A stretch of 64,000 nucleotides of DNA from Nymphaea colorata. Lineage: Eukaryota > Streptophyta > Magnoliopsida > Nymphaeales > Nymphaeaceae. This document shows, one piece after another, positions 52,056 through 63,900 of the stretch; within the stretch, counting starts at the first letter, position 1, and each line of letters starts with the position of its first letter. Under the pieces are notes generated by a model, which made no database searches, had not been told where the DNA came from, and saw only the letters and a program-made list of their open reading frames with translations. The position numbers and the translations under genes are program-made. The stretch spans positions 7,725,886 to 7,789,885 of the forward strand of contig NC_045144.1 in NCBI RefSeq assembly GCF_008831285.2, read 5' to 3'.

Positions 52056-52383
52056 GTCGTAAGGATGCATACGAAGATCTAATGAACTGCATGTTGTGGT
52101 CGTAGACATGTGTAAAGAAAGATTAATTGTCTTCAACGAATAAACAGGAATATATCGCTTTCTTTATTTTTTGGTTTTTTCTTTCCTCATAAAATTTGTT
52201 TGTTACATTAGAACTATGCATCCTTTCTCACGAAAAATGGAAAGCACTCACTCAAAAAATGTTAAAAGTACATAAAATGAGTGGTTTGAGTTATATGCCA
52301 TAATATATATATAAATAAGAAATGTTTTTTTTTAACGTTTGTAAATCACATTTTAATCACTTTTGTATCCACTGTATATGCAA
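52056..52383. other. Intergenic DNA between two mobile elements
   Basis: AT-rich, no gene seen. The right copy of the MITE target duplication occupies the first 8 bp. Confidence 0.4.
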
Positions 52384-52575
52384 GGGCGACGCCAAGGGGG
52401 GTCTACATGGGCCCTGGCCCCATCTCAAAATTTAAAAAAAAAAATACACGTAAATTTTAGAAAATTTTACATGTTGTATATAAACATTTTAAAAAATGAT
52501 ATTTTGGCTCCTATCAAAATTTAGAAATTTTAATTCGGTCCCTCTCATAAAAAATTTCTGGCTCCACCCTTATAT
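52384..52575 (+). mobile_element. Second small transposon-like family, copy 1
   Basis: The element begins AAGGGCGACGCCAAGG and ends with the inverted relative CTGGCTCCACCCTT, with GGGCCCTGGCCCCATCTC near the left end. An inverted copy of the same order lies at 54944-55136. Target-site duplications are not clear. Confidence 0.5.
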
Positions 52576-52639
52576 ATACACAATATTGCATTATGGTAGC
52601 AGGATATGGTGGCATGATCATCGGTTACGCTTGAACCAA

Positions 52640-52960
52640 ACTGTTCCAAAAGAAAATCTAATATGAAAAAAATACTTAGTATCTGATTAAGAAATCAGAT
52701 TTGGATTCGGAATTAAGAAAGAAATCTTACCAGATTCAGGCATACATAAATATCTAATCGGATTCGGGCTCAGATCGGATTTAGTTTTAAATGAATCCTA
52801 TATTCATTGCTTTTAGGTTTTGAAAATCGGACGGATTCAGTTCAAAATTCAGATTCTGTTGTGAATGTCAAAAATGGCTTTGGATTGTATTTGGATGATG
52901 AAATCAAATTTCAGATTCAGATATGACTTTCTTTCGTTCTTGTTCGAATCTGAATACGTG
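52640..52960 (-). repeat. GAATCTGAATCC-rich repeat, copy 3 (inverted)
   Basis: Read on the minus strand it carries the same order of words as the copies at 41690 and 42655 (GAATTTTGAAC, a TATAGGATTCAT-like word and AATCTGATC runs). Further relatives are at 54425-54700, 60655-60850 and, more diffusely, 62050-63330. Confidence 0.5.
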
Positions 52961-53119
52961 ATATATTTTATTCAAATCTGGTCTCTTGGCATCCATATCA
53001 TCAGCATAGATGCCGGTGACACTGGTATAAGCCTTGTCCTTTGTAACATTCTTTCAAACACTGTTTGACAATTTGAATGTCTCGTGGCCAAGAGGCAGTA
53101 TAGGTCGATTCACAATGCT

Positions 53120-53652
53120 ATAAAGCTGTGGCTGAGTTATAAAATATGGTCTGATAGTTGGGGACTATATGTAACTGTGGGTAAGGGCCGAGACCCGGGC
53201 TGCCGGGCCGAGACCCGGGCTACCGGGCCGGATCGGGCCGGCTCGGCCTGGCCCGATGCCCACCCTATATGGGGGAGTAAGACTTTGTTCCAGTGGCGGA
53301 GCCAGCCATATGTTGCGCAACGGACCACACCAGCCCATCCAAAAATCTTTATTTGTACATGGACTCTTCAAACATTTGTTCAAACATTTGTTTGAAGAGT
53401 CCATGTACAAATAAAGATTTTTGGATGGGCTGGTGTGGTCCGTTGCGCAACATATGGCTGGCTCCGCCACTGGAACAAAGTCTTACTCCCCCATATAGGG
53501 TGGGCATCGGGCCAGGCCGAGCCGGCCCGATCCGGCCCGGTAGCCCGGGTCTCGGCCCGGCAGCCCGGGTCTCGGCCCGGCCCAGCCTTACCCACAGTTA
53601 CATATAGTCCCCAACTATCAGACCATATTTTATAACTCAGCCACAGCTTTAT
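53120..53652. repeat. Near-perfect 533-bp palindrome without spacer
   Basis: The left arm (53120-53381) and right arm (53382-53652) are inverted copies with essentially no spacer. The only clear differences I find are a 9-nt insertion near 53583 in the right arm and two mismatched positions next to the centre. Each arm contains, from the outside inwards, unique DNA, a GC-rich hAT-like end (GGGCCGAGACCCGGGCT twice, then GCCCGATGCCCACCCTA), and a MITE end (CAGTGGCGGAGCCAG). The duplicated region extends past the MITE ends, so the palindrome is not just one transposon with inverted repeats. ORFs on the two strands are mirror images and not genes. A transcript would fold into a hairpin of about 260 bp. 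Confidence 0.95.
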
Positions 53653-55133
53653 GTTGATTTATATATATTACTGCCCTTTAAAGTATAAGAGCTTTTAAAT
53701 TAGTGGCCCTCGGCCCAAAATTTCTGGCTCCCCCACTGCTTTGTGTTGTAGTCCTTTTGGCATGGTGGGCAGATTATTTTGAAGTATATATGGTGGGCTT
53801 TCTTTTTTCCTTTTTTTTTAAAAAAAAGTTGAAATATTTTAAGATGATTTTGAAAGTAAAAAGTGACTTTTACAAACTAAGTAGATTTTGATCATCTCTC
53901 TTGAACATGATCAGGACCTTTATATGCCTTTTACGTCAAAATTATCTTATAAAACCGTCGGTCAACTTATATTTTTCCCTTGAGGGCAATGAGGTCGAAG
54001 CGCATCAATTGTTGGTTGAAAATTTCACTGTCACAAAAAACTCATTTAAAAAAAAAATGTGATAAATTAAATAGTCGTTTAAAACTTTTAAAAAAGTGTT
54101 TTTTTAACCTCAAAAACTAATTTTTCGCATTTTTTCACTTTTTTATTTTTTTAATATTAAACAGTTGTTTTATTTTTATTTTTTTATTTTTTGCAAATCT
54201 ATTATCTTTCAATGTTTGTGTTAAACTCACTTATTTTATTTTTCCCTTATTTTTAATTGTTTTTTATTTTTAAAGTCTTACCATATTTTTTCTGTTTTTT
54301 TCAGACTCGCCATATTATACCTGAAAAAAACCTCAATGAGTCAAACAGATTTTTAAATGTCAGCAGAGACAGCTAATTCTTTCCATGTCGACCAATGAGT
54401 CACTTTTAAAACATAAAAAAAAATCCAATATATTAATTAAGATATCAGATCGGATCTGAATATCACAAATTGTATTCAGTTAGATTCTAATTATGATTTG
54501 TATAAATATTCAATCGAATCCAAGTTCGGATTTCGATGAGATATAGTTTTACACAAATATATGCGGTTCAGAAGATTCAGTTTAAAAGTCGGATGCAAAT
54601 TCATATGTTAATCTAGAAACTAGATTCAGATCGAATTTGGATTGTGAAGTAGGATTCCTACTGGGTATGGAACATACTTTTCTTCATTCATATTCAAATT
54701 GAATATATAAACATCTGAAAAACTGGATATCCTAAAAAGCATAAATCAGATCTGCTGACATCCTCACAACCCAACTATAACGGCTGATATTTCATGACAC
54801 AACCAAAAATATTTTTATGGCTTGAAAATGTGTGCGTAAAATCAAGAAAAAAAAAAATAAATTATACCATCTTCAACGGTGTCTATCATACCTATTCTTC
54901 CTAGATGAAATAAGAAACGCTTTCTTCCTAGATGAAATAAGAAACGCTAGGAGCGTAGTCAGAAATTTTTCATGAGGGGACCAAATTAAAGTTTATAAAT
55001 TTTGGTACAGGCCAAAATATTATTTTTCAAAATTTTTATATAGTACAAGCAAAATTTTTTAAAATTTATATGTAATTTTTAAAAAAAAATTGAGATGGGG
55101 TCACGGCCCATGCAGCCCCCCTTCCCTCTCCCC
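53653..55133. other. Intergenic DNA with transposon relics
   Basis: Contents: A/T-rich DNA; a GAATCTGAATC-type repeat at 54425-54700 on the minus strand; a 27-bp tandem duplication at 54897-54950; and an inverted copy of the element at 52384 (54944-55136). No gene. Confidence 0.45.
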
Positions 55134-55136
55134 TAT
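54944..55136 (-). mobile_element. Second small transposon-like family, copy 2 (inverted)
   Basis: On the minus strand it reads AGGGGAGAGGGAAGGGGGG, then GGGCCGTGACCCCATCTCAA, and ends near TTTCTGACTACGCTCCTA, the same order as copy 1. The ends are diverged. Confidence 0.5.
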
Positions 55137-55266
55137 GAGGCAGAGCTAGCCCACAAAATTTACTTTATTTACTTATGTATAAAAATTCTATTAATTTTCA
55201 GTTTTTTACATATAAGTTCTCTTTAAAGTTTGAAATTTAAAACTAAAGTATCCTTCAGCTAGACCC
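55134..55266 (+). mobile_element. hAT-type MITE relative, internally similar to 51878-52055
   Basis: It shares the middle of the intact MITE in order (TTATGTATAAAAATTCTATTAA, then TTTTTACAT, then AAGTTTGAAATTTA). The left GGCAATTGCCC part is missing and the ends are degraded. Confidence 0.5.
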
Positions 55267-55326
55267 CTGCAAATGAATGGCACCAGCTGACCGGTCCACC
55301 AAGTGATGAATTCTTTCACCTTTACC

Positions 55327-55330
<4 letters not shown>

Positions 55331-55396
<66 letters not shown>
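55331..55396. repeat. (TA)n microsatellite
   Basis: About 66 bp of pure TA dinucleotides. Confidence 0.97.
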
Positions 55397-55399
<3 letters not shown>

Positions 55400-55669
55400 T
55401 TTAAATGTGCTTCCATGTCTAGATTATGGAAGTAAATTAGACATGCAATATGAGTCTTGTAAGAATAAACGAAAAAAATTTTGACTGTTAATTATTAAAC
55501 TTTTAATTCAATCTTAATCACACGCTTGAAATAAGCAAGTTATGCAAGTTTTAAACAGATTTATAATACTTCTGTTAAGAAAATCACATCCACATGATTG
55601 ATTCTCCAAGAAAATGACAAAAAAAACGTAAAAGACCATTTTTACTGAACCCATTCAATAAAATGCCGT

Positions 55670-55671
<2 letters not shown>

Positions 55672-55709
<38 letters not shown>

Positions 55710-55738
55710 CGCGTGTGTGTGTGGTTGTGTGTGTGTGT
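55672..55738. repeat. (CT)n(GT)n microsatellite
   Basis: About 24 bp of CT dinucleotides is followed by an interrupted GT run. ORFs here are low-complexity. Confidence 0.93.
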
Positions 55739-57367
55739 AGAGGGAATTTTATACACTGCAGAAGGGTACGAGAGAATCTTGAAGAGATCTGAACTATAGT
55801 TGTCCCATGTGGTTCACTTACCTTACCATGAATGAAGCGGTAAATTATGTTTTTTATTATAAAACACGACTTTATATTACACCAAGGTTTCATTGATAAT
55901 GAGCTGTCAATTTTTTAAGGGTTTCCATAACCTACATCACTGTCAAGGTCACATGACCCAAAACTTCTTTCTAATAAATAAAGCATGATGAGATTTTAGG
56001 ATTATTTATCAGGCAGAATTCATTGGCATCAGTTCTCATGCCCTGTATGTTGTCAACGCTTGAAGCAAGTAGGGAGCCTACTTGTGTGTCAGAATCACAT
56101 GATGCAGGAGTCCTTTAATACTGAAAAAGATGGTGCAGATCACACTTTCAGGTCTAATATACAAAAATTGAACAAAAAAATGAAAAGGAAATAACATTTT
56201 GCTCGTTAGGTTTTGTATCTTCATAGTAACTTTCAACTGTCAAGTAAATAAAATACATACTAAAAAAGCGTATAACTTTCAGTGAGACAAAGTAAACATG
56301 GTCAAATTCAAAAAGTTTCATGTGAATGCCCAGTTGGTGATATATATATATATATATATATATATAAGGACCATCAGAAGCCACCTTTTAAGTTGATCTT
56401 GAAATGGAAGATGCTTCCAACGTGGATGGTGAATTAAACATATGCTTCTTAAGCAAACATGGAGATAGTACCACTACGAGGTATTCATGCAAGTTTTCGA
56501 GGTCATGAAAATTGTGGCACCTCGATTTCTTTCCATAAATATAAGGCCAACAAAATCTCTGCATAAGAAGCACAATCAAATTATGCAGGAACTATACTTG
56601 TACGGTAATTGATTCTCATCCTCAGAGATTTGGTTATTTGGTTTCCACATGCAAATATCTTGTCCTTCTATGCTCCATATCCTGGAAAAAGTACAGTGTC
56701 TTTGACAAGCGCCCCTTCATCTCTGGAGTAATAATAGTTACTAAACTTATATAGCAGAACTAGCTTAACTACCACAAAAAAGGAACCAAGAAATTGACTA
56801 CTTCATTGACATGTAACTAAAGGATAGTTCAAGCTGCACCAACAGCACCCGCTTCCATTGCTTGCCAGCAAAAGGAAAGAAAACATACTAACTGTTGTTC
56901 ATAAATATATGATTCCCCTATGCAGGAAGCATTTACACTTTTATGTATGGGGAAACAACTAAAACTATTTCTTGATCATCCTACAGGAAAAGTGTAACAA
57001 ATTTGTGGATTTTCATTTCCATAAATTGCATTGTGTCGCAGGAGAACACAAATAAATTTGCTTGTATTTAGATTCTAATAACAAAACGGCTACTGTGGTC
57101 TCTGTGATTCATAAAGTACAATAATCATGGGTTAAATCCAAATACTTGGATAGAATTATCTAAAAAATAAAAATAACAGATAATGAACGGCAGAAAATGT
57201 CAACTTTCATGACCTTCGAATTTGGTCATGAAGCATCCAATGCATTTATCTAAGAAAAGTCATCCCCAGGAATTTTCCTGATGTGCATTTTTCTCAAACC
57301 TGGCCATGTCCATCAGACAATATTTTGTATCCTAATCTCCCCATCTGTGTGTTCAACAGTTTCCAGG
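55739..57367. other. 3' flank of the DnaJ gene and intergenic DNA
   Basis: A (TA)n tract lies at 56340-56366. No ORF is recognised. The DnaJ 3' UTR and poly(A) site should lie in the last few hundred bases before 57368, but I cannot place them precisely. Confidence 0.4.
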
Positions 57368-59518
57368 CTATGATGCACTAGTTATTTCACCTTCTGCTCC
57401 TGCTGTAGCATAAAGCAATTCCTGTGGGGTGGCTGCAGTGTCTAGATCACGACAACCATTTGGCGTGTTCTTAGCTTGTGCTTCTGTGAGGTTCCAAGAT
57501 GGAACCTGGTGTGAAAACTGAAGCATCTCATTCCTTGGTATCCATCGAACAGCATTTGGGTCCATATCTTTTCCATATACAGTCCTGAAACCAGCAACTT
57601 TAACAAGTGGAACTACACATGTGCCTTCTCTCTCTGTGTAATCTTCAAGAACCTCCACCATTTCATATTTGTGTCTTACTGCAGCTGGTGTACAGGAGCT
57701 CCAATCAGCTGACCAGTTCTTGTAAATAGCCCAAGTATCACCTTTTCTAGGGAATATTTGAACTTTCTTTCTCTTTTGAATTTCTGCATGAACAATATGA
57801 GAGAACACATTGACTTGATCGATCATCTCCACTTTTTCTACTACCTTGAAATTACCACATGATTTAGCAAACCTGTGATTGACCCATGTAACTGGAGCAA
57901 ACTCGTCATTTCCTTTACCATTCAAATAACTAATTTCTACTTTGAAAGGGATTAGAGAAATGACTTTACGAATTTTGGCATAAATACGTGGCATACCATC
58001 ATCACTATCATACAGAGCCCATATCTGATTTCGCCGAAAGCAATTCTCCATCCGGTGTTTATCAAAATCATAAAAGTCTGGATCAGGTACTTTCAACAAA
58101 TCCAACTCATCTTCTGAAGCACCGACTGAATCATCAGCTTTTGGTAACTTGTCTTTGTAAAAGCCTGTAAATTTGACAACCTTGAATTGAAGGGACTCCA
58201 TTGGCTTTGGCTTTTCCTCTGCTGTCTCTGTTGCTTGTGCAGATTTCATCTCTTCTAATCGCTTCCTTATGTCCATCCTTGCCTTGTCAATTAACAACTT
58301 CCGAGTATCAAAAGCAGGAGCAGCACCAGATCGTTTGACCAGAAATCTCACATCATCTTGGTTTGAAGGTTTCCCATTGGACAAACCATTCTGCTGCACT
58401 GCACCTGGTCCATCGCTTTCATAGGAAGGGTTTGTGCACATATTTTGACCGGCCTTGGCAACCTTGTTTTTCTTCCTTCCTGCAGATTTCACTGTTGCTA
58501 TGGAACTGCCATTTCCAACAGCAGAAAGAGCTTCTTCTTCATAAGCACAGAAACCTTTCTCAGCTTTCCTTCGCTTGATGGACCTTTCTGTGTTCTGGGC
58601 CATTTCTTGTGGCAGACTCTTGCCAAGACCTGAAAATGTCTCATGAAAATCATTCATGGTGCAATTTTTCTTCGCAGAGTTTAGCATGTCTTTGTCCTTA
58701 GCAGTCGAATTCGGCTTCCTGATCTGCTTATGATCGCTTTGACCATCCTCGCATGTAAGTGACCAATTAAACGTGGCATCAGAACCATTTACAGGAACGA
58801 CGGCAATTTCTATAGCCAAAAAACAGCTTCTGCAGTTTCGACAAATGAGCCGATAGTTGAGATAGATCCTAAGATACTCATACTGCATTCTACAAGATGT
58901 ACATTCTGTCCAAAAAGTGAGTGATTTTAGTTGATGATGGGAAGACGACTGAGGTGGTCCCACGTAAGCTACCTCTGAAGTCTGAGTGTGGGATGCACTA
59001 CTAGCTGTCCCCTCCAGAGAATTATTGCCAACGTTTGCAGCAACATGAGAACTTGTGCAGAAGGAAGCTGCAGCCTTGCTGCTGGACTGCGAAGCCTTCC
59101 TATGTGATGTTACAGATGACTGTAGATTTCTCTTCTGGTCATATTGTGATCGCCTGCTTTGATCCGACAGAACATTCCATGCCTCTGAGACATACTTAAA
59201 TGCTCCATCAGCACCAAAAGATCGATTCTTGTCAGGATGAAGGATAACAGCCAATCTCCTGTACTGTTTCTTGACAGTTCTTTTCTTAGCCCAGGGATCC
59301 AACTGAAGAACTGCATAAAAGTCTGTGACACCATTGATCTCAATTCCAGCAGCAATATGGACATCCAGTATTGTCAACAACTGAGAGATACCCTCCAACT
59401 CAGGGTTCAGTTTTTGTGCTTTCAAGGCGTACTCTTTAGCACCCAACAAGTCATTCTCAGAGAACTTTCTCTCAGCAATTGCCTTGGATTCAGCAGCCTC
59501 ATCTCTCTGGCACTCCAT
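57368..59518 (-). CDS. DnaJ (type III J-protein) with DUF3444 C-terminal domain
   Basis: The uninterrupted 716-codon frame matches plant J-proteins that carry DUF3444. Order: an N-terminal helical segment (residues 1-60); a J domain (about 66-130) with the HPD motif at 94-96, which in this family stimulates Hsp70 ATPase; a Ser-rich linker; a small four-cysteine motif (CxxC at 206-209 and 226-229, possible zinc site); a basic, Lys-rich middle; and DUF3444 (about 477-680, starting VPDPDFYDFDKHR). No signal peptide or membrane segment is visible. The client and the partner Hsp70 are not known from sequence. The ATG at 59516-59518 starts the conserved MECQRDEA-type N-terminus, and a likely 5'-UTR intron ends just upstream. 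Related plant genes commonly have an intronless CDS, as here. Confidence 0.95.
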   Translation of the reverse strand: MECQRDEAAESKAIAERKFSENDLLGAKEYALKAQKLNPELEGISQLLTILDVHIAAGIEINGVTDFYAVLQLDPWAKKRTVKKQYRRLAVILHPDKNRSFGADGAFKYVSEAWNVLSDQSRRSQYDQKRNLQSSVTSHRKASQSSSKAAASFCTSSHVAANVGNNSLEGTASSASHTQTSEVAYVGPPQSSSHHQLKSLTFWTECTSCRMQYEYLRIYLNYRLICRNCRSCFLAIEIAVVPVNGSDATFNWSLTCEDGQSDHKQIRKPNSTAKDKDMLNSAKKNCTMNDFHETFSGLGKSLPQEMAQNTERSIKRRKAEKGFCAYEEEALSAVGNGSSIATVKSAGRKKNKVAKAGQNMCTNPSYESDGPGAVQQNGLSNGKPSNQDDVRFLVKRSGAAPAFDTRKLLIDKARMDIRKRLEEMKSAQATETAEEKPKPMESLQFKVVKFTGFYKDKLPKADDSVGASEDELDLLKVPDPDFYDFDKHRMENCFRRNQIWALYDSDDGMPRIYAKIRKVISLIPFKVEISYLNGKGNDEFAPVTWVNHRFAKSCGNFKVVEKVEMIDQVNVFSHIVHAEIQKRKKVQIFPRKGDTWAIYKNWSADWSSCTPAAVRHKYEMVEVLEDYTEREGTCVVPLVKVAGFRTVYGKDMDPNAVRWIPRNEMLQFSHQVPSWNLTEAQAKNTPNGCRDLDTAATPQELLYATAGAEGEITSAS

Positions 59519-59523
59519 TTGCG

Positions 59524-60345
59524 TCTTAAATTCCCAAAGAGAGAACGACCAAAATGAATTAACTATTCTTTTGAATATCTAAAGCCATCTGTTCAAATTC
59601 ATAAAGAACCCTTTACAATCCAATCGATAGTGAGTCTGTCACCTTTCATCTCGAACCAACTCTCAACGAACGTAGCAGGACGAGAAACATCCTAGATCGG
59701 GATTTGCAAACAACAGAGAAAAGAAAATAACGACAACTTCCGATTCCAAATGCAACAAGGAAGCCCAGGTGTCAAAATTTAGCAAGAATTTTGCAAAATT
59801 TAGTGACTGGGAGCAATAACTACGCGGAGTTAGTGAATGGAAAAAAAACCTATCTCCGCGGTTGGAATTTTAGGCGTTAATTCTGCATTTTTACGGTGAT
59901 CCAAATGAAATTGGAATTTCATGGAATTCAACCGAAAAGAAAAAGATTCTGATATTGGTGGCCTCAATTTGAGCACGAATCAACTTCTTGTTGTTTTACA
60001 TAACTAAACGAATTAGAATAAACACACAGAAAACCGTAAAACCCCAAATTCTCCCCTCAGGTAGCAAAACAGAAGGAAGTTACGAATCCGAAGCTGAAAC
60101 CGGACCTCCTAAGAAAATTCAAATTCTCAGCAGGAGCTCTCATGAAATAGAAGACAAGTTCCACTAGGCATCCAACAGATGAATACAGACCCTAGGGAAA
60201 AAAATCATCTCAACTTGGCCGGGACTGAAGACTCCTGGTCGTCAAAACCAAAGAACAAGGAAGAAAAGCCCCACCACCTCGTCATTCTCAGTCACAGCAG
60301 GGGTTAAACGGAAATCAGGAACAAAGTTTTCGGAGGAGACTTACA
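59524..60345 (-). other. Probable 5'-UTR intron of the DnaJ gene
   Basis: In minus sense a strong donor (CTTGTAAGT, GT at 60344-60343) lies about 825 bp upstream of the ATG, and a pyrimidine-rich acceptor (TTTAAG, AG at 59526-59525) lies 6 nt before it. The interval has no long ORF in the DnaJ frame. This is a splice-site prediction only. Confidence 0.5.
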
Positions 60346-60910
60346 AGCCGAGCCCAGATCCGCCATTGATAAGAACTAAAGGTCACGATCGCTGGTCGCT
60401 CAATTTCTCTCCCCTCGACTCCATTGATGCAAGGATCGAGATCTTTTTGGTTCCCCTTTGCTTCTTTCGTCAACTTTGGACAAACAGGTTTTTGACTTGC
60501 CCGAAGCTTTGTGATGGTTGAAAGAATTATGTCCTGCGACCCCACTTTTTCTGATAAATTCCACAATGGTGCTTCTGTTTTTCTATTTATTGTTAATTGG
60601 CTAGCCAGGAGTCGGCAAAGCTTTCGCCACTTCCCGCTGGGGCAAACGGATCGGACTTACCATCTATCAGACCTGACCAGATCAGATTTTATCTAATCAG
60701 ATTTGGACCCGAAGTTAACTTGTAAATGCAATCTGCATTCAATAGGCACATAATTCAAAACTTATGTCCAAATGGGTCACCTTGAAGAATCTGGGATTTT
60801 AATTCAGGTTCTATAAGAAAACTTGAATATCAAATCCGAATCCAGTTATCCTTTTTTTACTATGCCAACTAAGCCCATTCGGATTGAAATCCATGAATTT
60901 ACCCCAAAAA

Positions 60911-61242
60911 AATTGATGCATATTCATGAACCAATAGTTCGAATGTTCAATGAACCTACCTCAATTTTTTTAACAGATTCATTAAACACTCGTAAAGCGT
61001 TTCTGCTAACAAACGACCCATTAGGTGTCGTATAGAAATTGAAATCAATAAACTGTCGCATGTTCTTGGATGACAAAATTGATACGGATTCATGAAACAA
61101 TAGTTCTAGTGTCCAGTGAACCTACCTCAATTTTTTTATCATATTCATGAAGCACTCGTAAAGTGTTTCTGCTACCAAACGATCCGTTAGGTGTCATGTA
61201 GGAATTGGATTCAATAAGTTGTCACGTGTTCTTGGCTGACAA
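60911..61242. repeat. 166-bp imperfect tandem duplication
   Basis: The words TTCATGAA, CCTACCTCAATTTTTTTA, ACTCGTAAAG and GTTCTTGG recur with a constant 166-bp offset. Scattered substitutions suggest an older duplication than the other tandem repeats in the window. Confidence 0.85.
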
Positions 61243-63794
61243 AATGTTGTAAAACTGTCACTAAAAACTTCATACAACAAAAGCACTAGTGATGGATTAT
61301 GGTATAACCACAGTTTATATTGTTTTTAATAACTACTTATGGTATATCTAGTCATAATTTTGAAATATTTAGTCATCCAACAACATCTAACAACCAGCAG
61401 ATTTCAATTTTCGTATAAAGATATTGAAGTATGTCAGTTGTTTGCCGGATGGATTCATTAAAATCTAAAAAACTGTCCTAATAAGTTGCAAAAAACATAC
61501 TGATCTAATGCACTTGTAACATACATGAGGTTTGGTTATCTAGTATAATAAATTCAGAATTTTCTTTTTCTTTCGACGGCTAATGTGGAAAAATTCAAAG
61601 GCCTGCACTATTTTTAATAAAAAAATAAAAATACAAAACTAGGTAAGAGAGCGTGATCTTAGGTAGAGAAAAAGGTTGAGAAAACCAGTCTCAAATTAAT
61701 ATTTTTCAGTAAATGATGCAATATTAAAAACTCACAGTGAAAATCATTTTTTGTTTAAATATTTGATCCCAAAAAATTCTAAAAAAATGTGGAATTTTAT
61801 TGGTAAAATAATCATTTGTTGAGGAAAAAGTAGCCAATCATGAGCCGTCGTAAAGGTTGCAAGGAAAAGAAAAATAAGTTGCCTCGTTTAATAATCAATC
61901 GGTTCACGTTTGAAAAACTTAGAATAAAGTACCAAATCGAATTTCGTTGCAAGTTATTGGTCAAGTTTGAAAAACTTATAATAAAGTGGAAGAAGACGTT
62001 AGGTTCACGGTCGGGTTAGCCAAAGCACGTGGTTCACCTTGTGTTAGTTGTTGGACCCCAGTAGCTTCACTGAAAATCCAGATCTTGGCCTGAGTTGACC
62101 GGGTCCAATATCCAATTGAATTTGGATCTCACTTTTTTGGATCGGTTTACAGATTCATATCTGATCCTACAAAGCTGGTTTTGGGATCTCGTTCAGTAAA
62201 TCCAGTGATGGACCTGGATCGCCGATCGGATATGATAACAGGGATGCAGTCTCTTGTATCATCCATTTGAACCCAATATAACATTTCTGTGCTTCGGTCG
62301 CGCCTGGATCAAGACGAACCAGATCCAGACATTAAGCGTGAGTTGGAAGAGATCTCAAAGCTTGAAATGGTGTTAGGCAGGGAGCTGGATCTAGATGGAG
62401 ATGAGAAAGAAATTTGATAGTGATGATGTGATCCGGATCCAATCATTAATCAAATGAATATGTCATACTTATCGGGTAAGTGGGAGGCTAATCTCGCCAC
62501 TTGAATGAAGGTCGAAGCCTTCTTTCATTCTTCAAGGTCTAGGGCTGCTTTTGGTGCCGTGGGATGACTTCAAAATGGAGACTGGCCGCCTCAGCTAATT
62601 GGCAACTCGATCGAGTTGCCTACTCATAGATAGGTCATACTTAATTGCATCTAAATTTCATAGAGTTTTAGTAAGATTGAATTATTTCATCAAAACATAT
62701 ATGATTTAGATGTAGATCCAGATCCAATACCCTAAAGTCAGTCCAACCTGTTAAGTATAAACGGGTACAATTTTATGCTTGGATCCAAGTTGGGAGTATT
62801 AAGTTGTTTGGACACTTGGACATCCAAAACCAAATCCGGTATACTTCTGTCCCCTTCTATGTAAACCTTTTCATGTTATGGATCTAAATTTGGTTTCTAG
62901 ATCGCCAAAGTTTGGTTGGGAAAAGCGGCTGACCGGATCCAGATCCAATTAAGAGATTCCTCTTGGATCTGGCTGATATCAATCTTGACCATGCACATCC
63001 AAATCCAAACACCATATGATTACCTGGGCTTAGAGATGATTATCCTTTACTGGAAATTGAATGGTAGCAGGCATTTATATCCCAATGCAGAACATGGATT
63101 AGTTGGACCTAAATACTGATCCGAATCTGAATCCAGCCAGTTGTGCTTGAAAGAAACCTATTAAGATCCAATTCCTAACAACGATCGCATTCAACAGTAT
63201 TCCTGCATCCGAATCTGATTTCGAACAATAAACAAACATTAGACACATCTGCCTCTGATTTTAAGCTGCTTAGATTTGGATCTAATAAAAAGTTTAAACC
63301 TTTCTTATGGTCTAAATTATAAATCTGGTTACTTTCAATCAGGCCTAGAATCGAAACCTCTAGAAGGACATTTGATAAGAAGAATATTTTACGTATTCTT
63401 ACAACACATTATTCAAAAACACTATACTCTTATCAAGAAAATGATTCGATTATAAAGATTGTTACTACATCCAACCATCAAATACTGGATTTAGTTATAT
63501 CAAGTTGTTTGAAATAAGAACATGGTATTCCTGAAACATGTTATTTAAGAAAAATATGTACTCAATATGATCTGATATTTGATTCAAATTTGAAATTGAG
63601 CACCAACGTTTTATAAAGAAAATTGTCTTGTTTTAATCAGATATTACATTAGCGTTTTTTTTTATTGAATTTGATATATATTTGTTCTAATTAGAAGTTT
63701 GGACTGAGGAGCACTCACTAAAATAAAAGACACTCGTAGTTTTAGGAGCACCTCTATATATAAATGAACGAATCATATAAAACACATATATGAA

Positions 63795-63900
63795 AACTAA
63801 AAGATTTTTATAGGGCTAGTGCAGACAACTGCACATACAAATCATATATGAAATAAAAGATTTTTGTGGGACTGGTGTAGGCAACTGCCCACACGGCCAC
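63795..63900 (+). mobile_element. Tandem MITE-like fragment
   Basis: Two neighbouring copies of an AAAAGATTTTTRTRGG-G-CTRGTG word are each followed by GCAACTGC/ACAACTGC. They resemble the left part of the hAT-type MITE (TGGGCAATTGCCCACACC). Ends not defined. Confidence 0.4.

Noticed and set aside
53137-53635. Several ORFs of 60-100 codons on both strands with identical peptides
   Set aside because: They are mirror images created by the palindrome and consist of transposon-end sequence. No promoter or known domain.
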